A stretch of 64,000 nucleotides of DNA from Bradysia coprophila (GCF_014529535.1 NC_050735.1:1674001-1738000); one strand, 5' to 3'. Counted from the first letter of the stretch, positions 12,343 through 27,400 are shown. Numbers and translations are program-made. The notes: generated from the letters alone by a model not told the origin.

Positions 12343-12484
12343 GAGTGATTCTTTTGAAAAAAACATCCTATCGAAATCGGGCGCATTTTCTAGTGGAATT
12401 TTTATATGTGCCCAGAAAAATATTCGACCCTATTCGACTTTCAAAAAAATTCTTCGAATCATGTGCGGCTAGTGGGAGGTGATC
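12343..12484. repeat. Solo arm of the foldback family found in the RNF126 intron
   Basis: This sequence matches the terminal arms at 24762-24905 and 25310-25460: GATTCTTTTGAAAAA, a TTTTTATATGTGCC block, CTTTCAAAAAAATTCTTCGAA and GGCTAGTG.GAGGTG.TC. Only one arm is present, so it is a truncated or recombined copy. Confidence 0.7.
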
Positions 12485-12811
12485 ATGAATATTCAATCTT
12501 TGGTCAACTTTGAGAGTTTGCTCGTACATCTTTTTCTAATCAGATTTCTTCGCTTTTATAAATATCTTGACGCGTGTATAAAATGTATTTGTATCATGAT
12601 GATAATCAAAACTATAAATGATTTTAATCACATGAAACACCGATAGCAAGTCATACAAAACAAACAAAACATGATAAGACTGGTATATGTTAATATACTA
12701 ACTATTGTCGTATCAACTTAACTTTAAATTGCTTGTTCTAGCCAGACATTCATTCATGGCTAGGAAGTGTGTACAGATGCATCTGAACATCTACATCTAA
12801 TTGAGTCAAAT

Positions 12812-14720
12812 ATGAAATTCAGACAAGTCATCTTCTTCTCCGCTCTGCCGTTTTTCGTGTCGGCTGCTAACATTCTGGGTTTGATGGGTGTTCCATCCCC
12901 GTCGCATCATAACTGGTATTACGTAGACCATCAAATTGTGATTTGCATAAAACATTTTTTCTCGTAGGAATCGAAACGTATTTTACAGACTAGCGGCTAG
13001 TGGTCATAATCTAACGATTCTATCTGCCGATGTCGATAGAGAAAAAACGCCTGGTGTTCATTACATTTGGGCTGAGAAGGTCTACTCAAGTCTCTACAAT
13101 GGATCAGAAGCTATAAATATAATGGATATGGCGGATGAAAGTCCGTATAAAGCAGTTGTATCATTTTATGGCTGGGTGCAAGCTAGCTGCGAGGGATACT
13201 ACAAGTCCAAAGGATTTCAAACCTTATTGGACTATCCCGACAATTTCAAATTTGATTTGATTTTGGTGGATTATTCATGTGAACCGTGTCTGATAGGCTT
13301 CAGTAAGAAATTCAATTATCCACCCACAGTGGGATTGAGTGCATTTAGTGTTCCTCATTACACTTATCACTACATTGGTGGGCACAGACAGTTTTCATAC
13401 GTTCCACATTTCGATGCTGAATACGGAGGTAGAATGAATTTTTTCCAGCGTTTAGATAACTTCCTGTTGTACATGTGGGACGATTGGTGAGACTAGCGAC
13501 GAAGGTGAGTTCATTTGTACGTAATTATGATTTTGTTTCCTTAGGTATTCGTCGTACAAAGTCTTACCTCAACTAGACACAGCAATGAAAGCTGCCTTTA
13601 ATGATCCAAATCTACCAGGCGGTCGAACCCTCTTACAAAAAATGATTCTAACTCTTTGCAACACCCACTTTTCGATTGAGAAACTGGAACCCTTACCACC
13701 AAACATTATTCCTGTCGGTGGACTTCAAATCCAAGAACCCAAACCGCTAGACAAGGACTTATTGCAATTCGTTGAAAAAGCGAAGAAAGGTGTCGTTCTC
13801 TTCTCGCTAGGCACCAACATGAAAAGTGAATTTATGGATGAAACTCGTACGAAAGCTTTCGTAGAAGCTTTCAGCCAGTTACCCGATTACAATTTCATCT
13901 GGAAATATGAATCCGATCTGGGAATACCTTTGCCATCGAATGTAAAAACCCTGGGATGGGTGCGTCAAAATGATATTTTGGCTCATCCTAAAACGAAAGC
14001 TTTCATATCACATTGTGGATTGCTGGGAACTCAAGGTAGGATTTATCAGACCAACGCTGAACGGAGTTGAAAATCTCAGATGTTTCCAATCTATGTTTTC
14101 AGCCACAGCTGTGGAAGGATACATGGTGAGATTTTCAACTCTTCTGTTAAAAAATGAAACGTTTTTAATTTTCATTTTGATTTGAAAATCGAATTTCAGA
14201 AGCCTCTTGGTACGGAATCCCTGTCGTTGGGATACCATTCTTTGCGGATCAGCATCGCGTAATGCTTGGGTTTATAAATTTCTTCTCTAGTTTCTCATTT
14301 TCCTCGTCATAATTTCAGAACATACGAAATGGTGTCCGCGAAGGAACCAGTGTTCACTTAAATTATTTCACATTGAGTGTCGACTCAATAAAGACAGCCG
14401 TAACAGAAGCTATTGAAAATCCAAAGTACTTCCGAAATGCGCAACGCCGTTCTAGTCTCTTCCGCGATCAGCCGGAGAAACCGATAGATCGTGCCACATT
14501 CTGGATCGAATGGGTCATGAGGCATGCGGACGAATATTCGGTAATTCAACTGCCGATAAATGATTTGGGAATCATTGTGTCGCACAGTTATGATGTCATT
14601 GGATTTTTGTTGGCCGTAGCGACATTGATTGCGGCGATTCTTTTTTACATTGTGAAGAGGATGCTGTTGATGGTGCGAGCGACTGATAACAAAACTCATG
14701 TCAAACAAAAGAAGCATTAA
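12812..14720 (+). CDS. UDP-glycosyltransferase A (insect UGT)
   Basis: Membrane enzyme of the ER that transfers sugar from a UDP-sugar to small lipophilic compounds, used in detoxification. Five exons, 12812-12915, 12968-13486, 13545-14035, 14200-14258 and 14319-14720, close in phase to give 524 residues, the normal family size. The N-terminus is a signal peptide (VIFFSALPFFVSAANILGL). The donor-binding signature spans about residues 361-392: HCGLLGTQ, EASWYGIPVVGIPFF, ADQH, built across three exons. A single membrane segment near residue 485 (VIGFLLAVATLIAAILFYIV) is followed by a short basic tail ending KQKKH, which fits the KXKXX retrieval pattern. A poly(A) signal AATAAA is at 14787-14792. 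It is a paralogue of the gene at 20490-22319 with the same exon lengths. Confidence 0.95.
14068..14141. repeat. Hairpin inside intron 3 of UGT A
   Basis: GAGTTGAAAATCTCA near 14066-14080 is the reverse complement of TGAGATTTTCAACTC near 14126-14140, with a loop of about 45 bases. The homologous intron of UGT B lacks it, so it appeared after the duplication. It may be a tiny inserted element. Confidence 0.55.
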
Positions 14721-14975
14721 GCCGTAGCATTTTATTGTGTTAAAGTACAAAGTACTATGATTAACCTTAACTGACTCAAGCATTCAAATAAACGAAAAGA
14801 AATATTATACACCTGTATTGGTATGCATATACAATTATTAACCATTGGTTAATTTATTACTAGCGTTGAGTTGCACTATATTCCTTTTACTTGCGTAAAT
14901 AGAAGACGTAAGACGTGTGCGGGATTGACGACCCATTGGTCGAGGCCCAAATTAATGTGCAGTTGGCATCCTTCT

Positions 14976-15485
14976 TCAGGTCAGTTCGTGTGGTTTGACT
15001 CGTTTTATTCTCCTTACTTCCTTTGTAATATCACGGCAGAGTAAAAGTAACCCTGGCAGGAGCGGTTCATTATGGAAACGTCAAATGAGGGACCTAATCC
15101 TTTGTATGAAAATGAACTCAAATGAACACTGACATAAGTTGAAAAATTTAATTCGCAAAAAACATAGGCCTACTAGATTATTCAGGTCCCTAGTCAAACA
15201 AGCGCTCCTGCCTGGGTTACTTTTACTCTGCCGTGGTAATATCTAATAAAGATAGGATGGCTTCTACGTTTTTATGGTTATGAAGTCTCTTCTCGTGTCT
15301 TATGGCGTTTTCCCGAATCACGTCGGCCACCCATTGAATTTTTAAGTCTCGGTGTTTTTCCTTATTTGTCACGTAACGATAAGCATTGGTGATCATGCGT
15401 AGGAAGTTGTTTTGACTTGTTTGTATTATATACGTGTTTGATTTCTTAGCATAGCCCCAAAGCGCTGAGCCGTACAATTGGTGCG
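14976..15485 (-). mobile_element. Jockey-like non-LTR retrotransposon fragment (C-terminus of reverse transcriptase ORF), interrupted
   Basis: On the minus strand, from about 15485, the reading LYGSALWGYA...NNFLRMITNAYRYV...HRDLKIQWV matches the C-terminal part of Jockey-clade ORF2 proteins. The frame reaches LLDI at 15236 and is then cut by a MITE (15032-15235). Beyond it, from 15031 to 14976, the same frame continues TKEVRRIKRVKPHELT and stops. The fragment is 5'-truncated, as usual for this class. It is non-functional. Confidence 0.75.
15032..15235. mobile_element. MITE inserted in the Jockey fragment
   Basis: A 204-base element with terminal inverted repeats of about 34 bases beginning CACGGCAGAGTAAAAGTAAC and ending in the complement. 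It is flanked by the 7-base direct repeat GTAATAT (15025-15031 and 15236-15242); an eighth base, C, is arguable, which would be hAT-like. It has no coding capacity. Removing it restores the reading frame of the host fragment, which fixes the borders. Confidence 0.85.
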
Positions 15486-15489
15486 AATA

Positions 15490-15825
15490 TTAATTTGTAA
15501 ATCAATTTTTTGCAATACAGGTTTAATTTAGAATTAGATCCAACCAACCAGTACATCTCGTTTTGTGCTTCACTTGTTGAGATTTTTGTTTCACATGATG
15601 TTTTTCCAGTTAAGTTTGCTGATTCTGCCTGTGGAACAGGAATTCCATTTTGGTATATGAGGAGATTGCTATTTATAGGTCGCAATTCAAAAGTGACATG
15701 ATTGGATTTTCCCTCGTCGACTTTTATTTTCCAATCAATAGTCCGATTGAAGAGAAATATGAATTGGTTTTCATTTAGAGAAATATCCTGACGTTGACCT
15801 ATGCATGCCAATTTTCTGAAAGAAA
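15490..15825 (-). other. Orphan open reading stretch, possible exon remnant
   Basis: On the minus strand an uninterrupted frame of about 110 codons runs from 15825 to 15490. It reads like folded protein (NQFIFLFNRTIDWKIKVDEG, EMYWLVGSNSKLNLYCKKLI), unlike the low-complexity translations around it. Its 5' side abuts a dispersed repeat ending in CTTTTCTTTCAG, which resembles a splice acceptor; its 3' side abuts the Jockey fragment. I do not recognise the family. It may be a displaced exon, a pseudogene piece or part of an unknown element. Confidence 0.3.
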
Positions 15826-15930
15826 AGGTTAAGACAACCCTGAGTTGATCACGAAGGCAGTGACACACAATGGCATCAACGGCTGCGAAGTTTATATGTA
15901 AAATGAAACTTAACAAAAACAAAATTCTGA
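15826..15930 (-). repeat. Third copy of the dispersed repeat (inverted)
   Basis: Reverse complement of the unit seen at 3610-3735 and 4195-4320: ATTCAGAATTTTGTTTTTGT, AGTTTCATTTTACATATAAA, then GTTGTCTTAACC..TTCTTTCAG. Non-coding. Confidence 0.8.
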
Positions 15931-15952
15931 ATCAGCAGTTTGTTCGCAATTC

Positions 15953-16230
15953 CCAAGGTAAATATAGTGAGGAGGTAATGCCATTCAGACGCGCGGCCTA
16001 GCACATAAGTTCGATGCCAATGACATCTTTATTTAAAATGGTTGACTACGATTACGATTTACTTGTATTTCACAAAAATATTTTCGCTGTCTCATAACAG
16101 ATGACCCGACTTTCTATTCCATTTTTTGCTTTCAACGAAGAAATGAGATGGCGTTTGTATCGAACTTTCGAGCCAAAGCACATCTGATTCGGTTATATAT
16201 GGCATTACCTCCTCACTATATTTACCTTGG
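15953..16230. mobile_element. MITE with perfect 31-bp terminal inverted repeats
   Basis: A 278-base element. The arms 15953-15983 and 16200-16230 are exact reverse complements (CCAAGGTAAATATAGTGAGG... outward). If one base is trimmed from each end, the flanks GCAATTCC and GAAATTCC form an 8-base duplication with one mismatch, the hAT size class. No coding capacity. It lies 130 bases upstream of the MCM9 start. Confidence 0.85.
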
Positions 16231-16363
16231 AAATTCCCTCTCTTTTTTGCATATGTCACTCATACATACGTCATGTCAGAGTTGTATTTTGTTATCACTT
16301 CATTAGAATTGTAAACACAACCGGTGTGCATGTTTGTTGATTTGTTCAGTGATTTACTATTCA

Positions 16364-19689
<3,326 letters not shown>

Positions 19690-20489
19690 TTTAATTTATT
19701 GTTGCATGTTGTCTGTCTGTGATGATATTTTGTAGAGTGAATACATGTACTTGAAACAACTCTCATTTTTGTGTCGATTACAATCACCTTTAACAACGAC
19801 TACTTAGAGATAGAACCATCGGAAATTCACCGGCCCGGGCCCGGGACTGAAACAGTACTCGAACTCGGGCGGATTTCCAAAATTCGGTTCAGCCCTTCAT
19901 AATAAGAAAAAATTTCGACACAGCGACAAATTCGCAATATTCTCTTCGAGCTGTTTAAGTGGCTATTTGTCGTATCTCTCGCTTCTTCACAACAATTTTT
20001 GGTTTATCACTAATTTAAAATAAAACCAACTCCCCCAGTCAGGACCAGTTTCTTAAAAAACGGATCATAGCGGGCTGAGATTCCGGATCTCCTGGGTTTG
20101 TGTGGGGTTTCAAAGTAATCGATTCAAGACCGACTTAGTCGGGTCAGGTTTTAGACAAATCGGTTCAGGTTTTAGACAAATATCGGCCCGCATATCTCTA
20201 CTACTACTTTGATATTCATACTTTATATCAAAACAGATAAGACCAGCAAGTAATTAGAAGCATTGCGCTGTTATACTTATATGCTAGATATTGAAAAATA
20301 TTATTAGCAAAGATGTGAGATCACTCACAATGTCCACTTTACAGGTGCACAGCACATGGAGCCTATTATTGTACATACAACACCTCGATTTTGGTGCGAT
20401 TAAATTTAATTTGCTCATTTCATTCATTCGTTCGTACTAGGCACCTTTTGTCGAGTGTTACGCAATTTCTGTATCTAATCGGTTCAAGC
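19690..20489. other. Intergenic region between MCM9 and UGT B
   Basis: Eight hundred bases with no recognisable gene. It has the palindrome CCCGGGCCCGGG near 19832-19843 and two copies of GGTTCAGGTTTTAGACAAAT-like sequence near 20145-20185. The promoter of UGT B should lie at the right-hand end. Confidence 0.55.
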
Positions 20490-22319
20490 ATGAGTTTAAA
20501 GCAAATTTTTATTTTTTTTATTTTGCCACTGTACGTGTCAGCTGCTAATATTCTGGGTTTGATGAGTGTCCCATCTGCATCGCATCATAATTGGTATTTT
20601 ACATAAATCGATCGCATTGTGTAGTGCTGTGCCTTGTGTGATTTTCAAAAAAAAAACCATTTCCTCACACAGGAATCGAAACATCTTCTATAAGCTAGCC
20701 GCTAGAGGTCATAATCTGACGATTCTATCGGCCGATGTCGATAGAGATGCAACTCCTGGTGTGCATTATATTTGGGCCGAAGAGGTCTACTCACATCTAT
20801 ACAACGGATCACGCGGTTTTAACTTGATGGATATGACTAAAGAAGGACCGTTCGAAGAATTGCTTTCATTTTATGGTTGGCTTAGAAGGAGCTGCGAGGG
20901 ATACTACAAGTCGAAAGGATTTCAAACTTTATTGGATTACCCCGATGACTTTAAATTTGACTTAATTTTGGTGGACTATTCATGCGAACCGTGCTTGTTA
21001 GGCTTCAGTAAAAAATTCAATTATCCGCCGACAGTGGGAGTGAGTGCATTCAGTTTGCCACACTATACGTACCATTTTGTGGGTGGTCATCGTCACTTTT
21101 CATACGTACCACATTTCAATGCGGAATACGAAAGTAAAATGAACTTTATCGAGCGTCTAGACAACTTTTTGTTGTACATGTGGGACGATTGGTGAGACTT
21201 CCGACGAAATCGAGTTCGTTTCATCTAAATTATTCGCTTGTGTTCATAGGTTCTACTTATACAAATTCCTACCTCAACAAGATGTAGCAATGAAAGCTGC
21301 CTTTAATGACCCGAATCTACCGGACGTTCGAACTCTTTTGAGAAAAATAATTTTAGCTCTTTGCAACACACACTATTCGATTCAAAAATCGGAACCGCTA
21401 CCACCAAACATTATTCCGGTCGGAGGACTTCAAATACAAGAACCCAAACCGCTAGACAAAGACTTATTGGAGTTCGTTCAAGAAGCCAAGAAAGGTGTGG
21501 TCCTCTTCTCGTTAGGTACCAACATGAGAAGTGAGTTTATGGACGAGGCTCGTAAGAAAGCTTTCGTAGAAGCTTTCAGGCAGTTACCAGATTACAATTT
21601 CATCTGGAAATATGAATCTGACCTGGGAATACATTTGCCATCGAATGTAAAAATTCTGGCTTGGGTGCGACAGAATGATATTTTGGCTCATCCTAGAACG
21701 AAAGCCTTCATGTCACATTGTGGACTGTTGGGAACTCAAGGTGGGATGAGATTTATTAGACCAAGAAACTTAGTGTTACAAATTTTGCGATAAAAATTTC
21801 AGAATCAGTTTGGTACGGAATTCCTGTTGTTGGGATCCCACTCTTTACCGATCAGCATCGTGTAATTATTGTGCTTAACGAAAATCTCTCCTCTCATTAC
21901 CTTTGTCATCATTTCAGAATATGAAGAATGGTGTCCGCGAAGGGACCACTGTTCATTTAGATTATTTAACATTAAGTGTCGAATCTATAAAGGCAGCTGT
22001 GACAGAAGCTATAGAAAATCCAAAATACTTACGAAATGCACAAAGACGTTCACGTCTGTTCCGCGATCAACCAGAGACGCCGATAGATCGTGCCGCATTC
22101 TGGGTCGAATGGGTCATGAGGCATGCGGATGAATATTCAGTAATTCAGCTGCCGATAAATGATTTGGGAATCATTGTGTCGCACAGTTACGATGTCATCG
22201 GTTTTTTGTTGGCCGTCCCGATACTGATTGTGGCGATGTTTTTGTACATTGTAAGGAGAGTGGTTATGACGGTGAGAAAGAGTGATGGGAAAACTAACGT
22301 CAAACAAAAGGAACATTAG
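20490..22319 (+). CDS. UDP-glycosyltransferase B (insect UGT), paralogue of UGT A
   Basis: Same role as UGT A: ER glycosylation of lipophilic compounds. Exons 20490-20593, 20673-21191, 21250-21740, 21803-21861 and 21918-22319 have exactly the lengths of those in UGT A (104, 519, 491, 59, 402), giving 524 residues. It starts with a signal peptide (IFIFFILPLYVSAANILGL). The signature reads HCGLLGTQ, ESVWYGIPVVGIPLF, TDQHRN. The membrane anchor is VIGFLLAVPILIVAMFLYIV and the tail ends KQKEH, again fitting KXKXX. The two proteins differ by scattered substitutions (roughly four residues in five identical by eye), with introns largely diverged, so the duplication is not recent. MCM9 lies between them on the same strand. 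Confidence 0.95.
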
Positions 22320-22904
22320 CAACTACACTTAGACAAGGCATGGCTAGTAATGTTTGTAGAACATTCGGACACCAAAAGATTTTTGTTGGTCCGTTTGTTG
22401 TTAATGCCAATTAGACATTAAACACACAGATTAGCAAGTAATGCTTTGACTGCACGAGTTTTTTGTGATTGATTTTAGACCTGAAACTGTCTTTGTGAAA
22501 ACATTTTCCCAAATTTTTTCATATTTCCTCAAATGAAAAAAAAAATGAAAATTAGCAAAAATAGGTGGAAAACCTTTCGTTATAGTCCTAATCAATTTGT
22601 TAGTAAAAGATTTTACTGACTCCTAGCACGATTCCATACACCCAGAGCCTGATCATTACTCATCGAGTCTCGGATGGTGATTGTTGTGAAATTGTAAAAC
22701 TTCGCAAAGTAAGAAACATTTCTTCTGTTACCTTTGTGATTAACCGCTAGAAGAGCTCTAGAAAATTCGAAAATTTAGATTGTCAGGCCCGCAAGATCTT
22801 CTAACAAAATGTTGATTTTCGCATTCTTCATTTCTTCATTTGGCTCAACACCAATTTAAAGTGTCTACGATGCGTGACAATGTCGTGACATGCGTAATCC
22901 TGCA

Positions 22905-23640
22905 AGTGTATTCCAAGCTGAAATTATAGACATTGCTCAGAGATCGTTACAAATGACTACTTCAGTACGGCCATATGCAACTTCATTGATAGCCAAGCGG
23001 CAATGAAATCACTGGCCAAAAAATATGTTCACATCTTCATTCGCTCTAGGATGTCCATACGCTCTAGACTCACTGACCAAAACATGTCAAGTTTGTGTTA
23101 CCGGCCACAGTGGGTTCGAAACAGCAGATGACCTTTCGAGAACAGCATCGAGCACTTCGCTGTATGGACTCGAACCAGGTATTCCCGTCTCGCTTTCAAC
23201 TCTCTTCTCCTTCGTAAATTAATGGAAGGCAAGGGCTTTCGAGAATGGCTTTCGAAATACAGATAGCGATGCAAGCAAGAATTGCATTACAATCTGTCCA
23301 AGATTCTCCAAATACTTCCTCTCTCTTTGTAGGATGATCGTAAAAAGACTAACAGATATCTTAACACGCCAATGTTCGCTGAATTATCACCTGAAAGACT
23401 CGCCAAACTGCGATAGGTGCGGAAACAGTGAAACTGTCTTCGTGATGAATCGTAATAGATTCTTGGGTAATTTTACCCTTGTCAAAGTATTGGTTTCTCT
23501 TTCAACATGTTGTGATGTGAGTGAGAAGACCGAAGACCAGTTTATTATAACTTGCTCCAACTTGTCAAAATATTTCTTTCTCTTTCATCATAATTACTCT
23601 ATTCCGCGACCCGATGAGGCACAAAATTTGCTGTAACACA
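22905..23640 (+). pseudogene. Decayed RNase H / C-terminal region of a non-LTR retrotransposon
   Basis: Translated pieces in shifting frames read FQAEIIDIAQ (RNase H acidic motif), then ALDSLTKTCQVCVTGHSGFE and ADDLSRTASS (the GH.G..AD motif), then at 23340-23480 QCSLNYHLKDSPNCDRCGNS, the Cys-rich tail of I/R1-type elements. Stops and frameshifts separate these blocks, so the copy is dead. The call is to family level only. Confidence 0.7.
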
Positions 23641-23764
23641 AAAATTGTGGACAAGTTTGCAAGGGAAACACTAAGTTTGTTCGGAGAACACTTGCAAGAT
23701 TTTTGTTTTCTGATCCATGCACTTTGCACCTATATTTTTTAACAGAGACATTTTCCATGCAAAG

Positions 23765-23965
23765 CGAGGATACATGGTTAATCTGTTAATCACAAACATA
23801 ATTTTTATGAATCCAAACGGTTAATCGGTGATTAACATTGATTAACCGCTATATTTCACGTTTATTTGTAGTTTAGCGACGATTACCCCGGTTAAATGCT
23901 GGTAAATCACCAATTCATCATCATGTTAATCACTGGTTAATCATGTTAATCATATTAATCACATC
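23765..23965. repeat. TTAATC-rich degenerate repeat
   Basis: GGTTAATC, GTTAATCAC, GATTAAC and similar motifs occur more than ten times on both strands. This could be an old simple repeat or a cluster of homeodomain-type TAATC sites; the sequence alone cannot decide. Confidence 0.5.
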
Positions 23966-24469
23966 AATAAAAAAGAGTAGTTTCCCCCTCGATGCAAACT
24001 ATTCCCACCAAATCTTCGACTCAGGTAAATCAGAAACCTTTTCGTCAACAAGTAACTTACTCCGACCTCAACCCCTCAACGACAATTGTATACAATGGCC
24101 ACAATTTCAATTCAAATTCATTACACGTCCGTTTTGTTACATTCAATTTTAATTTCATCCATTTTGGGACCTTGATGTTGGTTTTTCCGTTTTTTTATAG
24201 TATAAAGTTTTACAATGGGAGAGTGGTTAATGAAAAGCGATGCATGGAATTTTTTCATTTTTTGTTTTTTTTTTGTTCATAAAATTGGTTACGATAATAA
24301 TTGTAAAGTGCCATGCAAAACACTCTGCAAAAAAATTGCAATTCAACAAAATTAAATGAAAAAGAAAATGATTTCCAATTCAAAATTCAGACACGCTGTA
24401 TGTAATAACCAACACATATCGCATCGCTTTTTACGTAATTTTTCTTTAAATTACAAATTTCTGTTTCCT

Positions 24470-27400
24470 TTAATCAAATTCGTAATCAATGTTACCATCG
24501 TCATCCCGCATACGTTCATTTGTCGACTGTGACGGTGGTGCGGGCGGTGGCTGTTGTTGTCGTCGGGTCAGGCTACGAGTTCGTCTTATTGAGGATGCCG
24601 TACGGTTCGATGGTTGGGTAATATTGGGTGTATTATAGGACGCATTATTACTACTGCTACTGCTACTACTACTTGCTCCCATCTCATTTCGATACATGGC
24701 AGCTACTGTTCCTAAAATGAGAATGCTTGGGTTAAAATGGCATTATGTCGCTCGCTTCTGACGAGGGATTCTTTTGAAAAACAGAATCTTGAAATCGAAC
24801 ACATTTTCCATTGGACTTTTTTATATGTGCCTAGATTGGTATTGGTCCCTAGAACCCAAAATCACTTTCAAAAAAATTCTTCGAAGCTTGTGTGGCTAGT
24901 GTGAGGTGGTCAAAAACCGAAAACTTTCACTTTTCTTACAAAAATTTCTCCAGGCACACGAGCCGTACAGGGTGGTGTGGGGTGTCATTAGAAAGGTAAT
25001 TGCATGTACTTTCGGGGAAAATAGGGTCTTATTGGGCTTAAAATTCATCCACACAGAGATATGTACAGTTGAGGTTTTCAACCGAAAAAAGACTGAAAAC
25101 TCACATTTTTCATACAGAAATTTCTCGAGGTACACGAAACGTACATGGTCGTGTGGGGTGTCATATGAAAGGTAATTGCACGTACTTTCAGCAGAAGTAG
25201 GGCCTACGGAAGTTTGGTAGCATCTCCGATGCAATATAAGCACTTAAACATTTAAAATTCGCATAAAGCATCAGAAATTTTTGTAAGAGAAGTGCATGTT
25301 TTCGGTTTTTGATCACCTCACACTAGCCACACAAGCTTCGAATAATTTTTTTGAAAGTGGTTTTGGTTTCTGGGGTCGAATACCTTATTGGGCATATATA
25401 AAAAAGTCCAATGGAAAATGCGCCTGATTTCAAGATTCTGTTTTTCAAAAGAATCCCTCGACTGAACGGGGGACAACAAATAGACTCGAGAGTGGGCGAG
25501 AACGATGTCTCGAGTTAAAAAAAAAAATCACAAAAAAACAATGAGTCGAAAGTCTTAATTAAAGATGAGACGGACGGTGCACCTCTGTAACTAGTCGTGC
25601 AAAATGTTGTTCACACAAAGAAAACTTACGAAAACTATTCGAAATGTCTGCTTGTGACTGTTCCTCAGGATTATCATTGAGCGTTTTACGGCAAACTGGA
25701 CATGTACCATGGAGCTCCAACCAAGGAACTATGCAGTTTTCATGGTAGATGTGCTGCAAATAAAAATTGGAAAATTCTACAATCCGTCTCTAAAAACTCA
25801 TTTTTTTTTGTAAACTCAACCTACCACGCACGGTAATCGTCTAACCGTTTCAGTTATCTGAAAATCTTCCCAGCAAATCGAACATTGCAACTTGGAATTG
25901 GCCTGTTCCTCAGTAACAGCAACTTTTGGAATTTCAGCAATTTTATCTTTTGTCAACGGAGGCGGTCCGGTACCGTCCATTTGTGACAACAGTTGTGTAA
26001 CAATGGTGTCTAGACTATCTCTACTGTACACGTAGTCGCCCGGATTTCCCATAATGTACATGGGTTGACCGGCACCACCTGCACCACCGGTCAGCGATAC
26101 TATAAAATCCTGAACGATACTATCGAAATCGTGTAAACTGTGTACGCTAAATCTACGACGACGGCGACTACCAGCATCCTGTTGTGATGTCGGTGCAGCG
26201 GATGAATCGTTGTTATCATCTACTACGAATAGTTGCTGGTTACCGGCGACTGACATTAAAATCGATGATATTTCATCGGTCAGTCTGGAATTTATATTCT
26301 GAAAACATGAACAAGACGATGGTTCAGAGCAGCACTGACAGAAAAATTGTAATTTTCACTTACAAAGTGTGGATCATCTTGCATTTCAACATCGGGATTC
26401 GATTCTGGTGCGCGATCAGCTGGTAATGCTTCAACAAATCCACTGGAGCATATTGGGCAGGTGTACTCCTGAAAGTCCAAAAAAAACAAAGAATGAGAGG
26501 GCGAATTATAGCGAATGAGAAAACGTTTGTATGCTCAGCGCTTGAGCCTGTTCGTTAGATAAGAGCACTTTCACCGGTTTAATGTGTCGTATAGAATTGT
26601 AATGACTTCAACACGTTGCGTTTGAAGCAAACATTGTGTAGCTCGGTAAGAAGGACTGGAATGGGTCAACCCATTTCTGACCTGGAGTTTGAGAACACAC
26701 AGCAAGGGGCTCGTGTTTTGTATGAAACGTTCGATCAGAATTTTTCGCACATTTTTCACCCGTTTACAGGCAACATAGATCCAGAAGTGTGTTCTGGACA
26801 GAGGACAGAGGTTGGTCGATCCATTTTGATCCCAAAACAAAACTTAGAATTCTTTGAATATTTTAAGCTGACTTCGGATTTAAGGTACAGTGTGCTACAC
26901 AATAGTAGATGTCAGTGTTCTTTCATAGAAATGATTTTGTGTTGACGGCATGAATACTTGTAAAGACATTTCGGTCACATTCAAGCTGAATGGAAAGCGA
27001 GAAAAATCACAAACGAGGTGGAAATCGAAAGCCAACCCCACTAAGACTAATAAAATCCTAAAAACTTAAATACTAAAATATTCTGGCAGAGCAGACATGC
27101 ATTGGACAGGACGAAATTGTCTTATTAGAAATTCATTATTGAAATCGAAAGTTTTTTTTTCTCTGTCTGGTCTAGCTGCACCTTTTTTTTTGTTTGTAAC
27201 AGCTCTAAAATATTGTTTTGAATGAAGAGGTGGATATTATCCGAAAAACATAAAAAATGCATTCGAATATCATGTACTTCGAGTCACACCAATGGCCAAT
27301 AACAACACAATAAATTCCTCAATTGATAAATAGACGACTTTGTCATATGTAATAGAAAAAAGACGAATAGTTCACCCAACAAATTCATTGTCTATGAACT

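Larger units (their letters stand above)
9091..12811. other. Gene-poor intergenic region
   Basis: About 3.7 kb without a recognisable gene. It contains a TCCG microsatellite at 10421-10441, the 244-base tandem repeat at 10478-11140, a short inverted repeat at 12127-12200, and a lone arm of a foldback family at 12343-12484. Short open frames here show no family resemblance and no splice support. The last 250 bases are the probable promoter area of the downstream glycosyltransferase. Confidence 0.6.
14721..16363. other. Intergenic region with nested mobile-element debris
   Basis: Between UGT A and MCM9. It contains a Jockey-like fragment in two parts, a MITE inside it, a copy of a dispersed repeat, an orphan open stretch on the minus strand, and a second MITE with perfect 31-base ends. 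The final 130 bases before 16364 are the likely MCM9 promoter and 5' leader. Confidence 0.7.
22320..24469. other. Intergenic region with retrotransposon relic and TTAATC tract
   Basis: About 2.1 kb between UGT B and the convergent RING gene. It contains a decayed RNase H domain (22905-23640) and a TTAATC-rich stretch (23765-23965). The remaining sequence is AT-rich with no supportable gene. Confidence 0.6.
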
